From NCBI GenBank assembly GCA_001563965.1, contig LKMS01000050.1, positions 1-9,786 on the forward strand: a stretch of DNA of 9,786 nt, written 5' to 3'. Position numbers and translations under genes: made by a program. The notes under the pieces were generated by a model. That model was not told where the DNA came from. It worked only from the letters and a program-made list of their open reading frames with translations, and ran no database searches. This DNA comes from Haloferacaceae archaeon PL-Br10_E2g29. GTDB lineage: Archaea; Halobacteriota; Halobacteria; Halobacteriales; Haloferacaceae. Below, in pieces: positions 1 to 6,270 of the stretch; position 1 is the first letter of the stretch, and each line of letters opens with the position of its first letter.

Positions 1-118
1 CTGAACGAAGTGAGCAGTATTTGATTTTTTGTGAGCACAGATTCGAAACAGGGAGCGACGCGAGCGGCGTAGCCGTGAGCAGAGCGACTGCGGTTCGAAT
101 CCGGGCGAACCCATTTTT
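1..118 (+). other. Degenerate tRNA 3'-end-like sequence, possible integration scar
   Basis: Bases 88-112 resemble the T-arm and 3' acceptor strand of a tRNA. A T-loop TTCGAAT is flanked by stem halves TGCGG and CCGGG, followed by CGAACCC, a discriminator-like A and then a run of five T. The T-stem is imperfect (one G-G mismatch, one T-G wobble), and no D-arm, anticodon arm or matching 5' acceptor strand (GGGTTCG) is visible in the preceding bases. Those bases are instead rich in GAGC/GCGAGCG-type motifs. I infer a tRNA 3'-end relic, for example the distal attachment repeat of an element integrated at a tRNA whose intact copy lies left of the window. The 3' exon of an intron-containing or truncated tRNA is possible but less likely. 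Confidence 0.4.
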
Positions 119-154
119 CCCAAGCTAAAAGAGTCGATCACTAGTACGGCAACT

Positions 155-177
155 GTTCGGTTACTCTACTACCGAAC
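155..177. repeat. Perfect 7-bp inverted repeat downstream of the small winged-helix gene
   Basis: The arms GTTCGGT (155-161) and ACCGAAC (171-177) are perfectly complementary and enclose a 9-base loop. On the minus strand the hairpin starts 41 bases beyond the stop codon of the winged-helix gene, and a TTTT tract (127-130) lies further downstream. It may help end or stabilise that transcript. Archaeal termination depends mainly on T-tracts, so a terminator role is only a guess. Confidence 0.35.
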
Positions 178-218
178 GCTGTCGCTCGTTGGTTCGGAGA
201 CAACCCGTCGAGAAAATC

Positions 219-443
219 CTACGAGGACTGCAGCGTGTACCGCTCGCCGTCTTTCGCGATCAATCCCTGTTTTTGTAGGCATTTGAGAATGCTGTAGAGT
301 GCGATCTTTTTCATATTGAGACTGTCCTGGAGTTCGCCAACGGTTGCGGTACCGTGCATGGACAAAAAGAGATAGACCAGTTTCGCGCGAGGCGACCGAA
401 GTTCGGTTGGCATCGAGAGCCGCGATGTCGTTTCTGCGATCAT
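219..443 (-). CDS. Small winged helix-turn-helix DNA-binding protein
   Basis: This 74-residue protein consists almost entirely of one winged helix-turn-helix domain (about residues 15-72). A first helix (SPRAKLVYLFLSMHG) precedes a short ATVGELQ helix. A recognition-like helix follows (residues 44-60, containing LYSILKCLQKQGLI), and a KDGERYTL hairpin forms the wing. It resembles single-domain MarR/TrmB-like regulators common in haloarchaea. No ligand or effector domain is present, so any sensing must come from a partner. The start at 443 is favoured because a TATA-like element lies about 25 bases upstream, giving an essentially leaderless mRNA. The stop is TAG. It is transcribed in the same direction as the sdh operon, 315 bases beyond sdhA, and appears to have its own promoter. 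Its targets cannot be told from the sequence. Confidence 0.8.
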   Translation of the reverse strand: MIAETTSRLSMPTELRSPRAKLVYLFLSMHGTATVGELQDSLNMKKIALYSILKCLQKQGLIAKDGERYTLQSS

Positions 444-464
444 ATCTGTTCCTTGGCTTCGACA

Positions 465-472
465 ATAATAAA
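465..472 (-). promoter_or_regulatory. TATA-like element of the small winged-helix gene
   Basis: TTTATTAT on the minus strand is centred about 25 bases before the ATG at 443. That is the usual distance from an archaeal TATA box to the transcription start, and it predicts a leaderless mRNA. The call rests on position and sequence only. Confidence 0.6.
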
Positions 473-494
473 TGTACTCTACGTCAGATGTCGT

Positions 495-540
495 AACCCA
501 ACTGAACGCTGAATGGGTTGATTTCGGTTCAGTTAACGCT
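495..540. promoter_or_regulatory. Overlapping inverted repeats upstream of the winged-helix promoter
   Basis: Two overlapping inverted repeats are visible. AACTGAAC (500-507) pairs perfectly with GTTCAGTT (527-534), and AACCCA (495-500) pairs with TGGGTT (514-519). AACGCT also occurs directly repeated at 505-510 and 535-540, exactly 30 bases apart. The cluster lies 23-75 bases upstream of the TATA-like element of the winged-helix gene. It could be a regulator binding site, possibly autoregulatory, or an RNA structure in the sdh 3' untranslated region. Confidence 0.35.
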
Positions 541-608
541 CAACGCGGGTTTTGTGTGAACGTTCGTGCGTGATTCAGACAGGGCTGAGCGTGTCGAATT
601 TCGACTCT

Positions 609-642
609 CGACGTATGTGAGAGACATACTCACATGTAGTCG
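609..642. repeat. Imperfect hairpin beyond sdhA
   Basis: CGAC (609-612) plus ATGTGAG (615-621) can pair with CTCACAT (629-635) plus GTCG (639-642), leaving a small internal loop and a 7-base apical loop. An alternative stem, GTATGT (613-618) with ACATAC (624-629), competes with it. It lies about 117-150 bases downstream of the sdhA stop in the direction of transcription and may be a 3' end structure of the sdh mRNA. No T-run follows it. Confidence 0.35.
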
Positions 643-758
643 TTGAGCAAGACGCGGGCGCTGTGTGATCATCGACGAAATCTACACGATTTGTCTGTTC
701 GCAACAGAACAACATAACAAGCCATCTGCCGGGATGTTTACAGCACCGCGAGGCCGAC

Positions 759-2603
759 TCAGTAGCTTCTGATCTTTGGCTCGTAGGTCTTGTTCTCGCC
801 TTCGAGAATAACCGGCCGGAACCACAGCTCCGGTGATCCACGGTTCCACGAGAGCATCGTGTGTTTGAGCCACTCGTCGTCGTTGCGCTCTTGGGCCTCC
901 GCGCGCCAGTGTGCGCCGCGGAACTCCCTCCGTGCAAGTGCACCAACAGTGATCGCCTCTGCGAGATCGAGCAGATTCTGTGTCTCGATCGTCTGCAGCA
1001 GATCCGTGTTGAACGTTCGCGAGGGGTCCATCACCTTCACGTTCTGGTACTCGTCGCGTGCATCGCGGATGTCGCGCAGCGCCTGCTTGAGCCGATCTTC
1101 CTCGCGGAAGACGTTGACATTCCGCGTCATCGATTGCTGGACCTTCGACCGAACCTCCGAGTGGTGAACACCGTCTTCTTTATTTAACAACTCGTCAATC
1201 CGATCCTGTTCGGCACGGACCGTTGCGTTGAGCACTGTGTCGGGATCGGCTGGGTCGCCCGCTGCCACGGCACCACCGTCGGCGACGGCGTCGCCCGGCG
1301 AGCCCCCCTCGCCAAGCTCGACCGGACTATCGATGGTCGCGGTTTCATACTCGCCGCGCTGGCCCGTTTCGATTTTTGCGGGCTCCATCTCTTTGCCAGC
1401 GGCGTGGTAGCCGGCGCGCTTGCCGATTACGATGAGTTCGGGCAGTGCGTTGCCACCGAGTCGGTTTGCGCCGTGAACAGAGGCGCAGGCACACTCGCCG
1501 GCCGCGTAGAGGCCGCTCACACAGGTCTCGCCGTTCTCGTCGGTTTCGATGCCGCCCATCGCGTAGTGTTGGCCGGGCTTGACCGGCATCGGTTCTTTGG
1601 TCGCATCGACGCCCTCGAAGTCCTCGGCCAGATGGACGATGTTTTCGAGCCGGTCGATGATGCGTTCCTCGCCGAGATGGCGCATATCGAGATGGACGTA
1701 CTCGTCCTCAATGCCGCGTCCCTCGTTGACCTCGGTGAGCTCGGCCCGCGACACGACGTCGCGAGAGGCAAGTTCGCCGTCGTTGCTCGCATAGCCGTGT
1801 TCGAACATGAACCGCTCGCCTTTCGCGTTGTACAGAATGCCGCCCTCACCGCGCACACCCTCAGAGATCAGCACGCCCGTCGATGGCAACGAGGTGGGGT
1901 GGAACTGGATAAACTCCATGTCTTCGAGCGGAACGCCAGCACGGTAGGCCATCGCTTGGCCGTCACCGGTACACGAGACGGCGTTGGTCGTGTGGTCGAA
2001 CGCTTGGCCGGGACCGCCCGTTGCGAGAATGACGCCGTCGCGCGCTTTGAATCCCGAGAGTTCCCCGGTGGCAACGTCGTAGGCGACGACGCCGTGGCAG
2101 GTTCGGTCTTCGGGGCGTTCCTCCTCTGTGACCGCGAGGTTGAGCACGTGCCACTCGTCGTAGACTTCGATTCCTCGTTTGACGACCTGTTCGTACAGCG
2201 TGTGCAGCAGGTGGTGACCGGTTTCTGCGCCCGCGTACGTGGTTCGGGGGAATGAGAGCCCGCCGAACGGTCGCTGGGAGACACGGCCGTCTTCTTCGCG
2301 CGAGAATGCCATTCCCCAGTGTTCGAGCTGAATGACTTCGTAGGGACTTCGCTGACAGAGCGTTTCGATTGCGGGAGCGTCGCCCAGATAGTCCGAGCCC
2401 TTCATTGTGTCGTAGGCGTGATCCTCCCACGAGTCGCCCTCGCGGAGCGCCGCGTTGATGCCCCCTTCGGCCGCACCCGTGTGACTACGAACCGGGTGAA
2501 GCTTCGAGACAATCGCGACGTCCGCGCCGGCCTCTTGAGCCGCGATTGCCGCACGGAGTCCGGCGCCGCCCGCGCCGACGACGATTACATCGTGTTCGTA
2601 CAT
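759..2603 (-). CDS. sdhA: Succinate dehydrogenase flavoprotein subunit
   Basis: This 614-residue catalytic subunit of complex II oxidises succinate to fumarate on the cytoplasmic face of the membrane and passes electrons to SdhB. An N-terminal dinucleotide-binding motif is present (VIVVGAGGAG, residues 6-15). The segment RSHTGAAEGG places His41 at the position of the covalent FAD attachment site. Active-site counterparts of the E. coli enzyme can be seen: His235 in QFHPT, Arg286 in DVVSRAE, His346 in GQHYAMGG and Arg381 in GANRLGGN. The length and the C-terminal EPKIRSY fit the family. Residues about 421-457 form a Gly/Asp/Ala-rich, low-complexity acidic insertion before the C-terminal helical domain, probably a surface loop adapted to high salt. 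It is the last gene of the operon, 42 bases after sdhB, with no clear promoter of its own. Confidence 0.97.
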   Translation of the reverse strand: MYEHDVIVVGAGGAGLRAAIAAQEAGADVAIVSKLHPVRSHTGAAEGGINAALREGDSWEDHAYDTMKGSDYLGDAPAIETLCQRSPYEVIQLEHWGMAFSREEDGRVSQRPFGGLSFPRTTYAGAETGHHLLHTLYEQVVKRGIEVYDEWHVLNLAVTEEERPEDRTCHGVVAYDVATGELSGFKARDGVILATGGPGQAFDHTTNAVSCTGDGQAMAYRAGVPLEDMEFIQFHPTSLPSTGVLISEGVRGEGGILYNAKGERFMFEHGYASNDGELASRDVVSRAELTEVNEGRGIEDEYVHLDMRHLGEERIIDRLENIVHLAEDFEGVDATKEPMPVKPGQHYAMGGIETDENGETCVSGLYAAGECACASVHGANRLGGNALPELIVIGKRAGYHAAGKEMEPAKIETGQRGEYETATIDSPVELGEGGSPGDAVADGGAVAAGDPADPDTVLNATVRAEQDRIDELLNKEDGVHHSEVRSKVQQSMTRNVNVFREEDRLKQALRDIRDARDEYQNVKVMDPSRTFNTDLLQTIETQNLLDLAEAITVGALARREFRGAHWRAEAQERNDDEWLKHTMLSWNRGSPELWFRPVILEGENKTYEPKIRSY

Positions 2604-2645
2604 GATTGAGTGATGGTTTGTGTTTGGTCTGGATACGTTTGAACC

Positions 2646-3548
2646 TTACCAGAATTTCAGGTTTTTCTTCACTGCTTCGCGCTTGAGTTCCTGAATGTGT
2701 TCGGTTAGTGGAATGTCTTTGGGACAGACGTTCGTACAGGAGAACTGGGTCTGGCACCGCCAGACGCCGTGTTCCTGTTCGATTGTTTCGAGTCGTTCCT
2801 GCTTGCGACTCTCGCCCTCGCGTTCGTCCATCGCAAACCGGTACGCCTTGTTGAGCGCGGCTGGACCGAGATACTGGTTGTCGCCCGCAGCGATGTTACA
2901 CGAGGAGAAACAGGCTGCACACCAGATACACCGGGTCGACATCTTGACTTTCTCGCGGTTGGCGCGTGACTGTCGTTGTTCTTCGAGGTCGTTTCCGGGC
3001 GTCTCGTCGGGGTCGAAGTACGGATCGACCGACTCCATCTCCTCGTAGAAGTGATCCATGTCGACGACGAGGTCTTTGACGACGTCTTGGTGTGGGAGCG
3101 GTTCGATTCGAATCGGCTCGTCGAGTTCCGACACCTGTGTTTTACAGCCGAGGCGTTGTCTGCCGTTGACAAAGAAGGCGTCCGAGCCACAGATGGCCTG
3201 TCGACACGAGTGCCGAAAGGTGAGCGACGGATCGTAGTGATCGCGTGCGTACATCACCGCGTCGAGCACGGTCATGCCCTTGGTGAACGGCACGTGGAAC
3301 GTGTCGAACCGTGGCTCCTGTTTCTCTTCGACTTCCGGGTCGTACCGGAACACCTTGATTTCGCGCGTCTCCTCGTCGGCCTTGGCTTTCGCGTCGGCTT
3401 CGGCCTGTCGTTGTGCCGACGCGTTGGCTCGCTCGCGTTTTTGTGCCGCTCGCTTTTGTTGTCCCGGTGAGGTGGACTCGGTTTCGGGCTCAGCGCTGGT
3501 TTCGGCGGTCGATTCATCGGTTTCTTGTTGTGGTGGCTGTGTACTCAT
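2646..3548 (-). CDS. sdhB: Succinate dehydrogenase iron-sulfur subunit
   Basis: This 300-residue electron-transfer subunit of complex II links FAD in SdhA to the quinone site in SdhC/D. The N-terminal ferredoxin-like domain carries the [2Fe-2S] ligands Cys115, Cys120, Asp123 and Cys135 (CRQAICGSD, then GC). Asp in the third position is also found in E. coli SdhB, so it does not imply a lost cluster. The C-terminal domain has Cys207, Cys210, Cys213 and Cys217 (CIWCAACFSSC) and a second group, Cys265, Cys271 and Cys275-Pro. These supply the [4Fe-4S] and [3Fe-4S] clusters. Residues 1-62 are a Gln/Glu/Ser/Lys-rich, probably disordered or helical extension not found in bacterial SdhB. The ATG at 3548 is chosen because it lies 2 bases after the sdhD stop; the frame is open further upstream but overlaps sdhD. 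A later start is possible. Confidence 0.95.
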   Translation of the reverse strand: MSTQPPQQETDESTAETSAEPETESTSPGQQKRAAQKRERANASAQRQAEADAKAKADEETREIKVFRYDPEVEEKQEPRFDTFHVPFTKGMTVLDAVMYARDHYDPSLTFRHSCRQAICGSDAFFVNGRQRLGCKTQVSELDEPIRIEPLPHQDVVKDLVVDMDHFYEEMESVDPYFDPDETPGNDLEEQRQSRANREKVKMSTRCIWCAACFSSCNIAAGDNQYLGPAALNKAYRFAMDEREGESRKQERLETIEQEHGVWRCQTQFSCTNVCPKDIPLTEHIQELKREAVKKNLKFW

Positions 3549-3550
3549 GG

Positions 3551-3925
3551 TTAGAAGAACGTCGGGAGGCCGGCCCACGCGTTTGCGGTTCTGACCCCTT
3601 GGAACAGGAGAAGCGCGCTTGCGGCAATGAGTGTCCATTTGACAATCTGGCGCTTGGTTCCGGTCAGCCCTTGGTTGATCAGCGCGTTGTAGACGCCGTT
3701 GACGCCGTGGAACGTCGCGGTGAAGAGGAACAGAATCATCAGCGAGTAGTAGGTCCACATCTCCATGCGCGACTGACTCAGCGCGAACGTCACCTCGTCG
3801 GCGTGGTAGACGAAGTGCAGGAGGAAGAAGTGAAACGCGAGCACGACGACGAGAAACGCCGCGGTGAGTCGCTGCCAGAGCCACAGTCGGCCGCCTTTCG
3901 TGAACGACGAGTAGTGTTCTGCCAT
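3551..3925 (-). CDS. sdhD: Succinate dehydrogenase membrane anchor subunit D
   Basis: This 124-residue hydrophobic subunit anchors complex II and helps form the heme and quinone sites. Three membrane segments are apparent, at about residues 18-42, 56-83 and 95-117. Helix 1 is rich in His (His32, His37, His41). Helix 2 carries His73 in TATFHGVNGVYNAL, a likely heme b ligand resembling the FHxxNG motif of SdhC. The start at 3925 follows the sdhC stop by one base, so translation is probably coupled. An in-frame ATG at 3964 would overlap sdhC and is less likely. It is assigned as SdhD from its position between sdhC and sdhB and from the pattern of membrane helices. Subunit naming (C versus D) follows haloarchaeal practice. 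Confidence 0.9.
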   Translation of the reverse strand: MAEHYSSFTKGGRLWLWQRLTAAFLVVVLAFHFFLLHFVYHADEVTFALSQSRMEMWTYYSLMILFLFTATFHGVNGVYNALINQGLTGTKRQIVKWTLIAASALLLFQGVRTANAWAGLPTFF

Positions 3926-3926
3926 C

Positions 3927-4352
3927 TCAGAATGCCCCCGCGATGAACGTCGGTACCGATGCAACGGTGATTGCTCCGGTGAGAATCAACGACGCGTAGA
4001 AGCTCTTGTCCTGTGAATCCAACCCGATACCGAGATCGACTAACAACAGCCGGAGCCCGTTGAGGATGTGGAACACGGCAACTGCGAGCAGCCCGACTTC
4101 GAGAATCCGCACCAACAACAGGCTTTCGAGCGTCACGATCGTGGTTGTGTAGATGTCCTCGCCGGCGGCCAGCGTCGCTGGATCCTGACTTGCGGCTGGG
4201 ATGGCGGTACTGAGCACGGCGATGTGGGTGAACAGATAGCCCACAAGCACCCAGCCGGTGAACTTGTGGAAAATCCAGGCCCACATGCCGGCCGAGAACT
4301 CCCGCCAGCGGCCGAAGTCCTCGATGAGGCCCCGATTGTACGACTGACTCAT
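3927..4352 (-). CDS. sdhC: Succinate dehydrogenase cytochrome b subunit C
   Basis: This 141-residue cytochrome b subunit of complex II takes part in heme b binding and quinone reduction in the membrane. Three hydrophobic segments occur at about residues 28-52, 70-104 and 118-140. The family signature AVFHILNGLRLLLVD (residues 92-106) supplies His95, equivalent to the heme ligand His84 of E. coli SdhC. The segment IFHKFTG (27-33) corresponds to LHRVSG of E. coli, with Lys30 in place of the quinone-site Arg31. A conserved-looking His in each of SdhC and SdhD fits a two-anchor, two-heme (type A) archaeal complex II, which is an inference. It is the first gene of the operon; a TATA-like element about 31 bases upstream suggests a very short leader. 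Confidence 0.94.
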   Translation of the reverse strand: MSQSYNRGLIEDFGRWREFSAGMWAWIFHKFTGWVLVGYLFTHIAVLSTAIPAASQDPATLAAGEDIYTTTIVTLESLLLVRILEVGLLAVAVFHILNGLRLLLVDLGIGLDSQDKSFYASLILTGAITVASVPTFIAGAF

Positions 4353-4380
4353 TATCGTATGTGGCTCCGTGCCGGGGTGG

Positions 4381-4387
4381 TATAGAA
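4381..4387 (-). promoter_or_regulatory. Promoter of the sdhCDBA operon
   Basis: TTCTATA on the minus strand lies about 31 bases before the sdhC ATG, predicting a transcript start within roughly 5 bases of the start codon. It sits in the 91-base gap after the stop of the zinc hydrolase gene. No strong terminator is visible in that gap, so some readthrough from upstream is possible. Confidence 0.55.
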
Positions 4388-4443
4388 GTTACGTCGTCGC
4401 CGCGGTGACCGAGTGATTGCTAGCCGCTGCAATGGCAGTATTG

Positions 4444-5457
4444 TTACCGAGTTGACCGTTGTTGGCGTTCGACAACTCGTTTGGTTCGGCCACCGAGTTC
4501 GACGAGGTGACACAACGGATTGCCGGGGTAGACAACCGGGTTTTCGAGCAGTCCAACCATTAGGCCGGTGAACGGTGCGCTCACCGTTGTATCGTCGTTT
4601 TTGAACGGGTTCGTAATCGTACAGATAACGTCGCCCTCGTGAACGAGCGCTCCCCGGTCGTGATGCATATCGACGATGCCACCGACGTCCGACCGAATCC
4701 ACGTTTTTTGTTGGTCGCTGGTGATGATCGTCCGCCAGCCGGGCCAGCGAACCGTCGGTGTGTTGAGCATCGTGTACTCCGCAAACACGCTTTCGACGCC
4801 CGCAAGCGCCTCATCGATCAAGCCGCGTTGAAACCGGTGGGCCTCACCCATTTCGATGGTGATCGTCGGAACACCATCCTTCGAGGCCTCCCGGCGGAGC
4901 GTTCCGTCCGATCCCTCGGTATCGAGCACCACGTTCGTTCCAAACGCCAGCGCGAGCCGATGGACGGCGGCGTCGGCCATGTCGGCACGAACGTGGAGCA
5001 TATTTGTTCGCCCGCGCGTGGAGGTGTGAAAATCAAGCCCGAAATCACACGGCGCGATGAAGTTGGTGTAGATCCGATTTGCCATTCGTTTGGCACTCGT
5101 CGAATCCTCACGGCCCGGAAACGATCGGTTGAGGTCGCGGTCGTAAATCGGGAGATACCGTTGTTGGGCGAGAAACCCCGGAACGTTGAGCACGGGTAAA
5201 CAGACCAGTGTGCCCGCGAGGTCACTCAGATCCCACTCGTGGGCGACCTCGCGGACGACCTCAATGCCGTTGAGTTCGTCACCGTGGGCCGCCGCCGAGA
5301 GAAACGCTGTCGGCCCCGGCTGTTCGCCGTTGATGATCGTTACTGGAATCCGGATTGGATCGCCCAGATACGTTTCGCTGATTCCGTAGCGAATGTTTTG
5401 GGTCTCGCCTGGATCGACCCGTCCACCGTTGTACGTAAACGCCCCGTCGTCAGTCAT
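4444..5457 (-). CDS. Succinylglutamate desuccinylase/aspartoacylase family zinc hydrolase
   Basis: This 337-residue protein belongs to the AstE/AspA branch of the M14 zinc carboxypeptidase fold, which hydrolyses amide bonds of acylated or peptidyl amino acids. The zinc site is visible as His58 and Glu61 (HGDE) with His144 (DFHT). DLNRSFPGR (108-116) is the family's substrate-binding motif, and Glu202 in ITIEMGE is the likely catalytic glutamate. Residues about 256-320 form a beta-rich C-terminal domain with a lipoyl-like look (VHEGDVICTI, SAPFTGLMVG). No signal peptide is seen, so it should be cytoplasmic. It has its own TATA-like element about 25 bases upstream and is predicted to be leaderless. 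Its closeness to the ATP-grasp/retropepsin fusion suggests a role in removing amino-acid tags. No arginine succinyltransferase genes are nearby, so a true AstE function is unlikely. The substrate is unknown. Confidence 0.88.
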   Translation of the reverse strand: MTDDGAFTYNGGRVDPGETQNIRYGISETYLGDPIRIPVTIINGEQPGPTAFLSAAAHGDELNGIEVVREVAHEWDLSDLAGTLVCLPVLNVPGFLAQQRYLPIYDRDLNRSFPGREDSTSAKRMANRIYTNFIAPCDFGLDFHTSTRGRTNMLHVRADMADAAVHRLALAFGTNVVLDTEGSDGTLRREASKDGVPTITIEMGEAHRFQRGLIDEALAGVESVFAEYTMLNTPTVRWPGWRTIITSDQQKTWIRSDVGGIVDMHHDRGALVHEGDVICTITNPFKNDDTTVSAPFTGLMVGLLENPVVYPGNPLCHLVELGGRTKRVVERQQRSTR

Positions 5458-5478
5458 TACCGACCAGTGAGGCGGCGG

Positions 5479-5487
5479 CTATAAAAA
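5479..5487 (-). promoter_or_regulatory. TATA-like element of the zinc hydrolase gene
   Basis: TTTTTATAG on the minus strand is centred about 25 bases before the ATG at 5457, in the 65-base gap after the phosphatase gene. This fits a leaderless transcript and means the hydrolase can be expressed separately from the phosphatase. Confidence 0.65.
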
Positions 5488-5522
5488 CCTCCGCGCAGCC
5501 GGTGACGATTCACCTGTCGCAA

Positions 5523-6140
5523 CTACCCCAAGTGATCGACCTTCCCGGAGAACTCCAACGCCCACGCCCCGTTTCGCTTTTCGAGTCGCGTTAATCCACA
5601 GAGTGGTGCGTCAACACCGTCAGTTGAGCCAACGAGTCCGTGAACGACGCCGCCAACGGTGAGTCCGTGGCCGACCATGAGCACGGTTCCCTCGCTTTGC
5701 TCGACAAGCATTCTGGCCGTTTCGCCAGCGCGCGCTTCGGCTTCCGTGTGTGTCTCCGGGAACACAGGAACGACAAGTGGCTCGTGATCAAATCGAATCG
5801 TTTCGAACCACTCGGCGAGTTGCGCATCGGTCGCGGTTTCGGGGTCGCTGTCGAACCACTCGGCGTTGCGGTGTTCGCCAAGTCCCGGCTCACACCGGAA
5901 TGTATGATCGGTTTCCCGGCAGAGTTCGTCCGCCGTTTGGACGGTTCGGAGAAACGGTGATGCGTAGACCGCATCGAACGCGATATCCTGCTCACAGAAG
6001 TACCAACCACACCGCCAGGCCTGCCATCGGCCGAGTTCGGTCAGATCGGGGTCATGAATGCGGTCGGCGTACGTGTGAAAGTCGGGGTCAACCGTGTCAC
6101 GACGCTGACCGTGGCGGACGACCCACACGGTTTCTGTCAT
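5523..6140 (-). CDS. Histidine phosphatase superfamily protein
   Basis: This 205-residue protein belongs to the phosphoglycerate mutase-like, histidine phosphatase superfamily, which acts through a phosphohistidine intermediate. The RHG signature is Arg9-His10-Gly11, with His10 the nucleophile. Further active-site residues are Arg65 (ASPFLRTVQTA), probable acid Glu89 (GLGEHRN) and His158 (MVGHGLT). The extended start RHGQRRDTVDPDF and the DLTELGRWQA segment resemble the UBASH3/STS-type group more than true glycolytic mutases. No signal peptide or membrane segment is seen. The start at 6140 fits a TATA-like element about 28 bases upstream. The gene shares a divergent promoter region with the ATP-grasp/retropepsin gene and lies 65 bases before the zinc hydrolase on the same strand. 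The substrate, whether protein or small molecule, cannot be told. Confidence 0.87.
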   Translation of the reverse strand: MTETVWVVRHGQRRDTVDPDFHTYADRIHDPDLTELGRWQAWRCGWYFCEQDIAFDAVYASPFLRTVQTADELCRETDHTFRCEPGLGEHRNAEWFDSDPETATDAQLAEWFETIRFDHEPLVVPVFPETHTEAEARAGETARMLVEQSEGTVLMVGHGLTVGGVVHGLVGSTDGVDAPLCGLTRLEKRNGAWALEFSGKVDHLG

Positions 6141-6164
6141 TGAGAGTGACTACATTGCGGCACC

Positions 6165-6171
6165 AGTATAG
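6165..6171 (-). promoter_or_regulatory. TATA-like element of the histidine phosphatase gene
   Basis: CTATACT on the minus strand is centred about 28 bases before the ATG at 6140, predicting a leaderless or nearly leaderless transcript. It directly adjoins the repeated TGTGT-N7-ACACA palindromes, so a protein bound there would touch the promoter. Confidence 0.55.
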
Positions 6172-6212
6172 CTGTGTTGGCTGCACACATTTGCTGTGTT
6201 GGTCGTACACAC
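6171..6212. promoter_or_regulatory. Tandem palindromic operator candidate in the divergent promoter
   Basis: Two copies of TGTGT-N7-ACACA occur at 6173-6189 and 6195-6211, each beginning with the identical ten bases GCTGTGTTGG (6171-6180 and 6193-6202). They are exactly 22 bases apart, about two helical turns, so proteins bound to both would sit on the same face of the DNA. They lie immediately upstream of the phosphatase TATA-like element and about 28 bases upstream of that of the ATP-grasp gene. A dimeric regulator could control both genes from here. Which regulator binds is unknown. Confidence 0.55.
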
Positions 6213-6238
6213 GCCACAGCCCGCCGAATAGACCGGCA

Positions 6239-6246
6239 TTTCTATG
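6239..6246 (+). promoter_or_regulatory. TATA-like element of the ATP-grasp/retropepsin gene
   Basis: TTTCTATG is centred about 28 bases upstream of the ATG at 6271 and predicts a leaderless transcript. It contains the alternative in-frame ATG at 6244, which would then lie before the transcript start. This argues for 6271 as the real start. Confidence 0.5.
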
Positions 6247-6270
6247 CTCATTGGTCGGCTCTTTCCGTGT

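Larger units (their letters stand above)
444..758. other. Intergenic region between sdhA and the small winged-helix gene
   Basis: I see no convincing protein-coding gene in these 315 bases. They hold the winged-helix promoter (465-472), overlapping inverted repeats at 495-534, a short palindrome GAACGTTC (558-565), an imperfect hairpin (609-642) and the sdhA 3' flank. No long T-tract in the minus-strand direction marks a clear end for the sdh transcript. Confidence 0.6.

Noticed and set aside
575..946. 123-codon minus-strand frame running across the sdhA 3' end
   Set aside because: Most of it overlaps sdhA in another frame. It is low in complexity and Arg/Ser/Thr-rich, unlike the acidic proteins of this genome.
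1404..2255. Long plus-strand open frame (283 codons) opposite sdhA
   Set aside because: It is fully antisense to a confidently identified gene. Long antisense frames are common in GC-rich haloarchaeal DNA, and the translation shows no recognisable domain.
2403..3048. Additional plus-strand frames opposite sdhB and sdhA
   Set aside because: All are shadows of the Fe-S and flavoprotein genes, with no independent promoter or motif.
3549..3884. N-terminally extended version of SdhB reaching back to 3884
   Set aside because: The extra residues overlap most of sdhD and are Arg-rich and out of character. The ATG at 3548 fits the tight operon spacing.
6244..6270. Earlier in-frame ATG of the ATP-grasp gene
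   Set aside because: It lies within the probable TATA element, so it would precede the transcript start. The nine extra residues also lie before the conserved domain.
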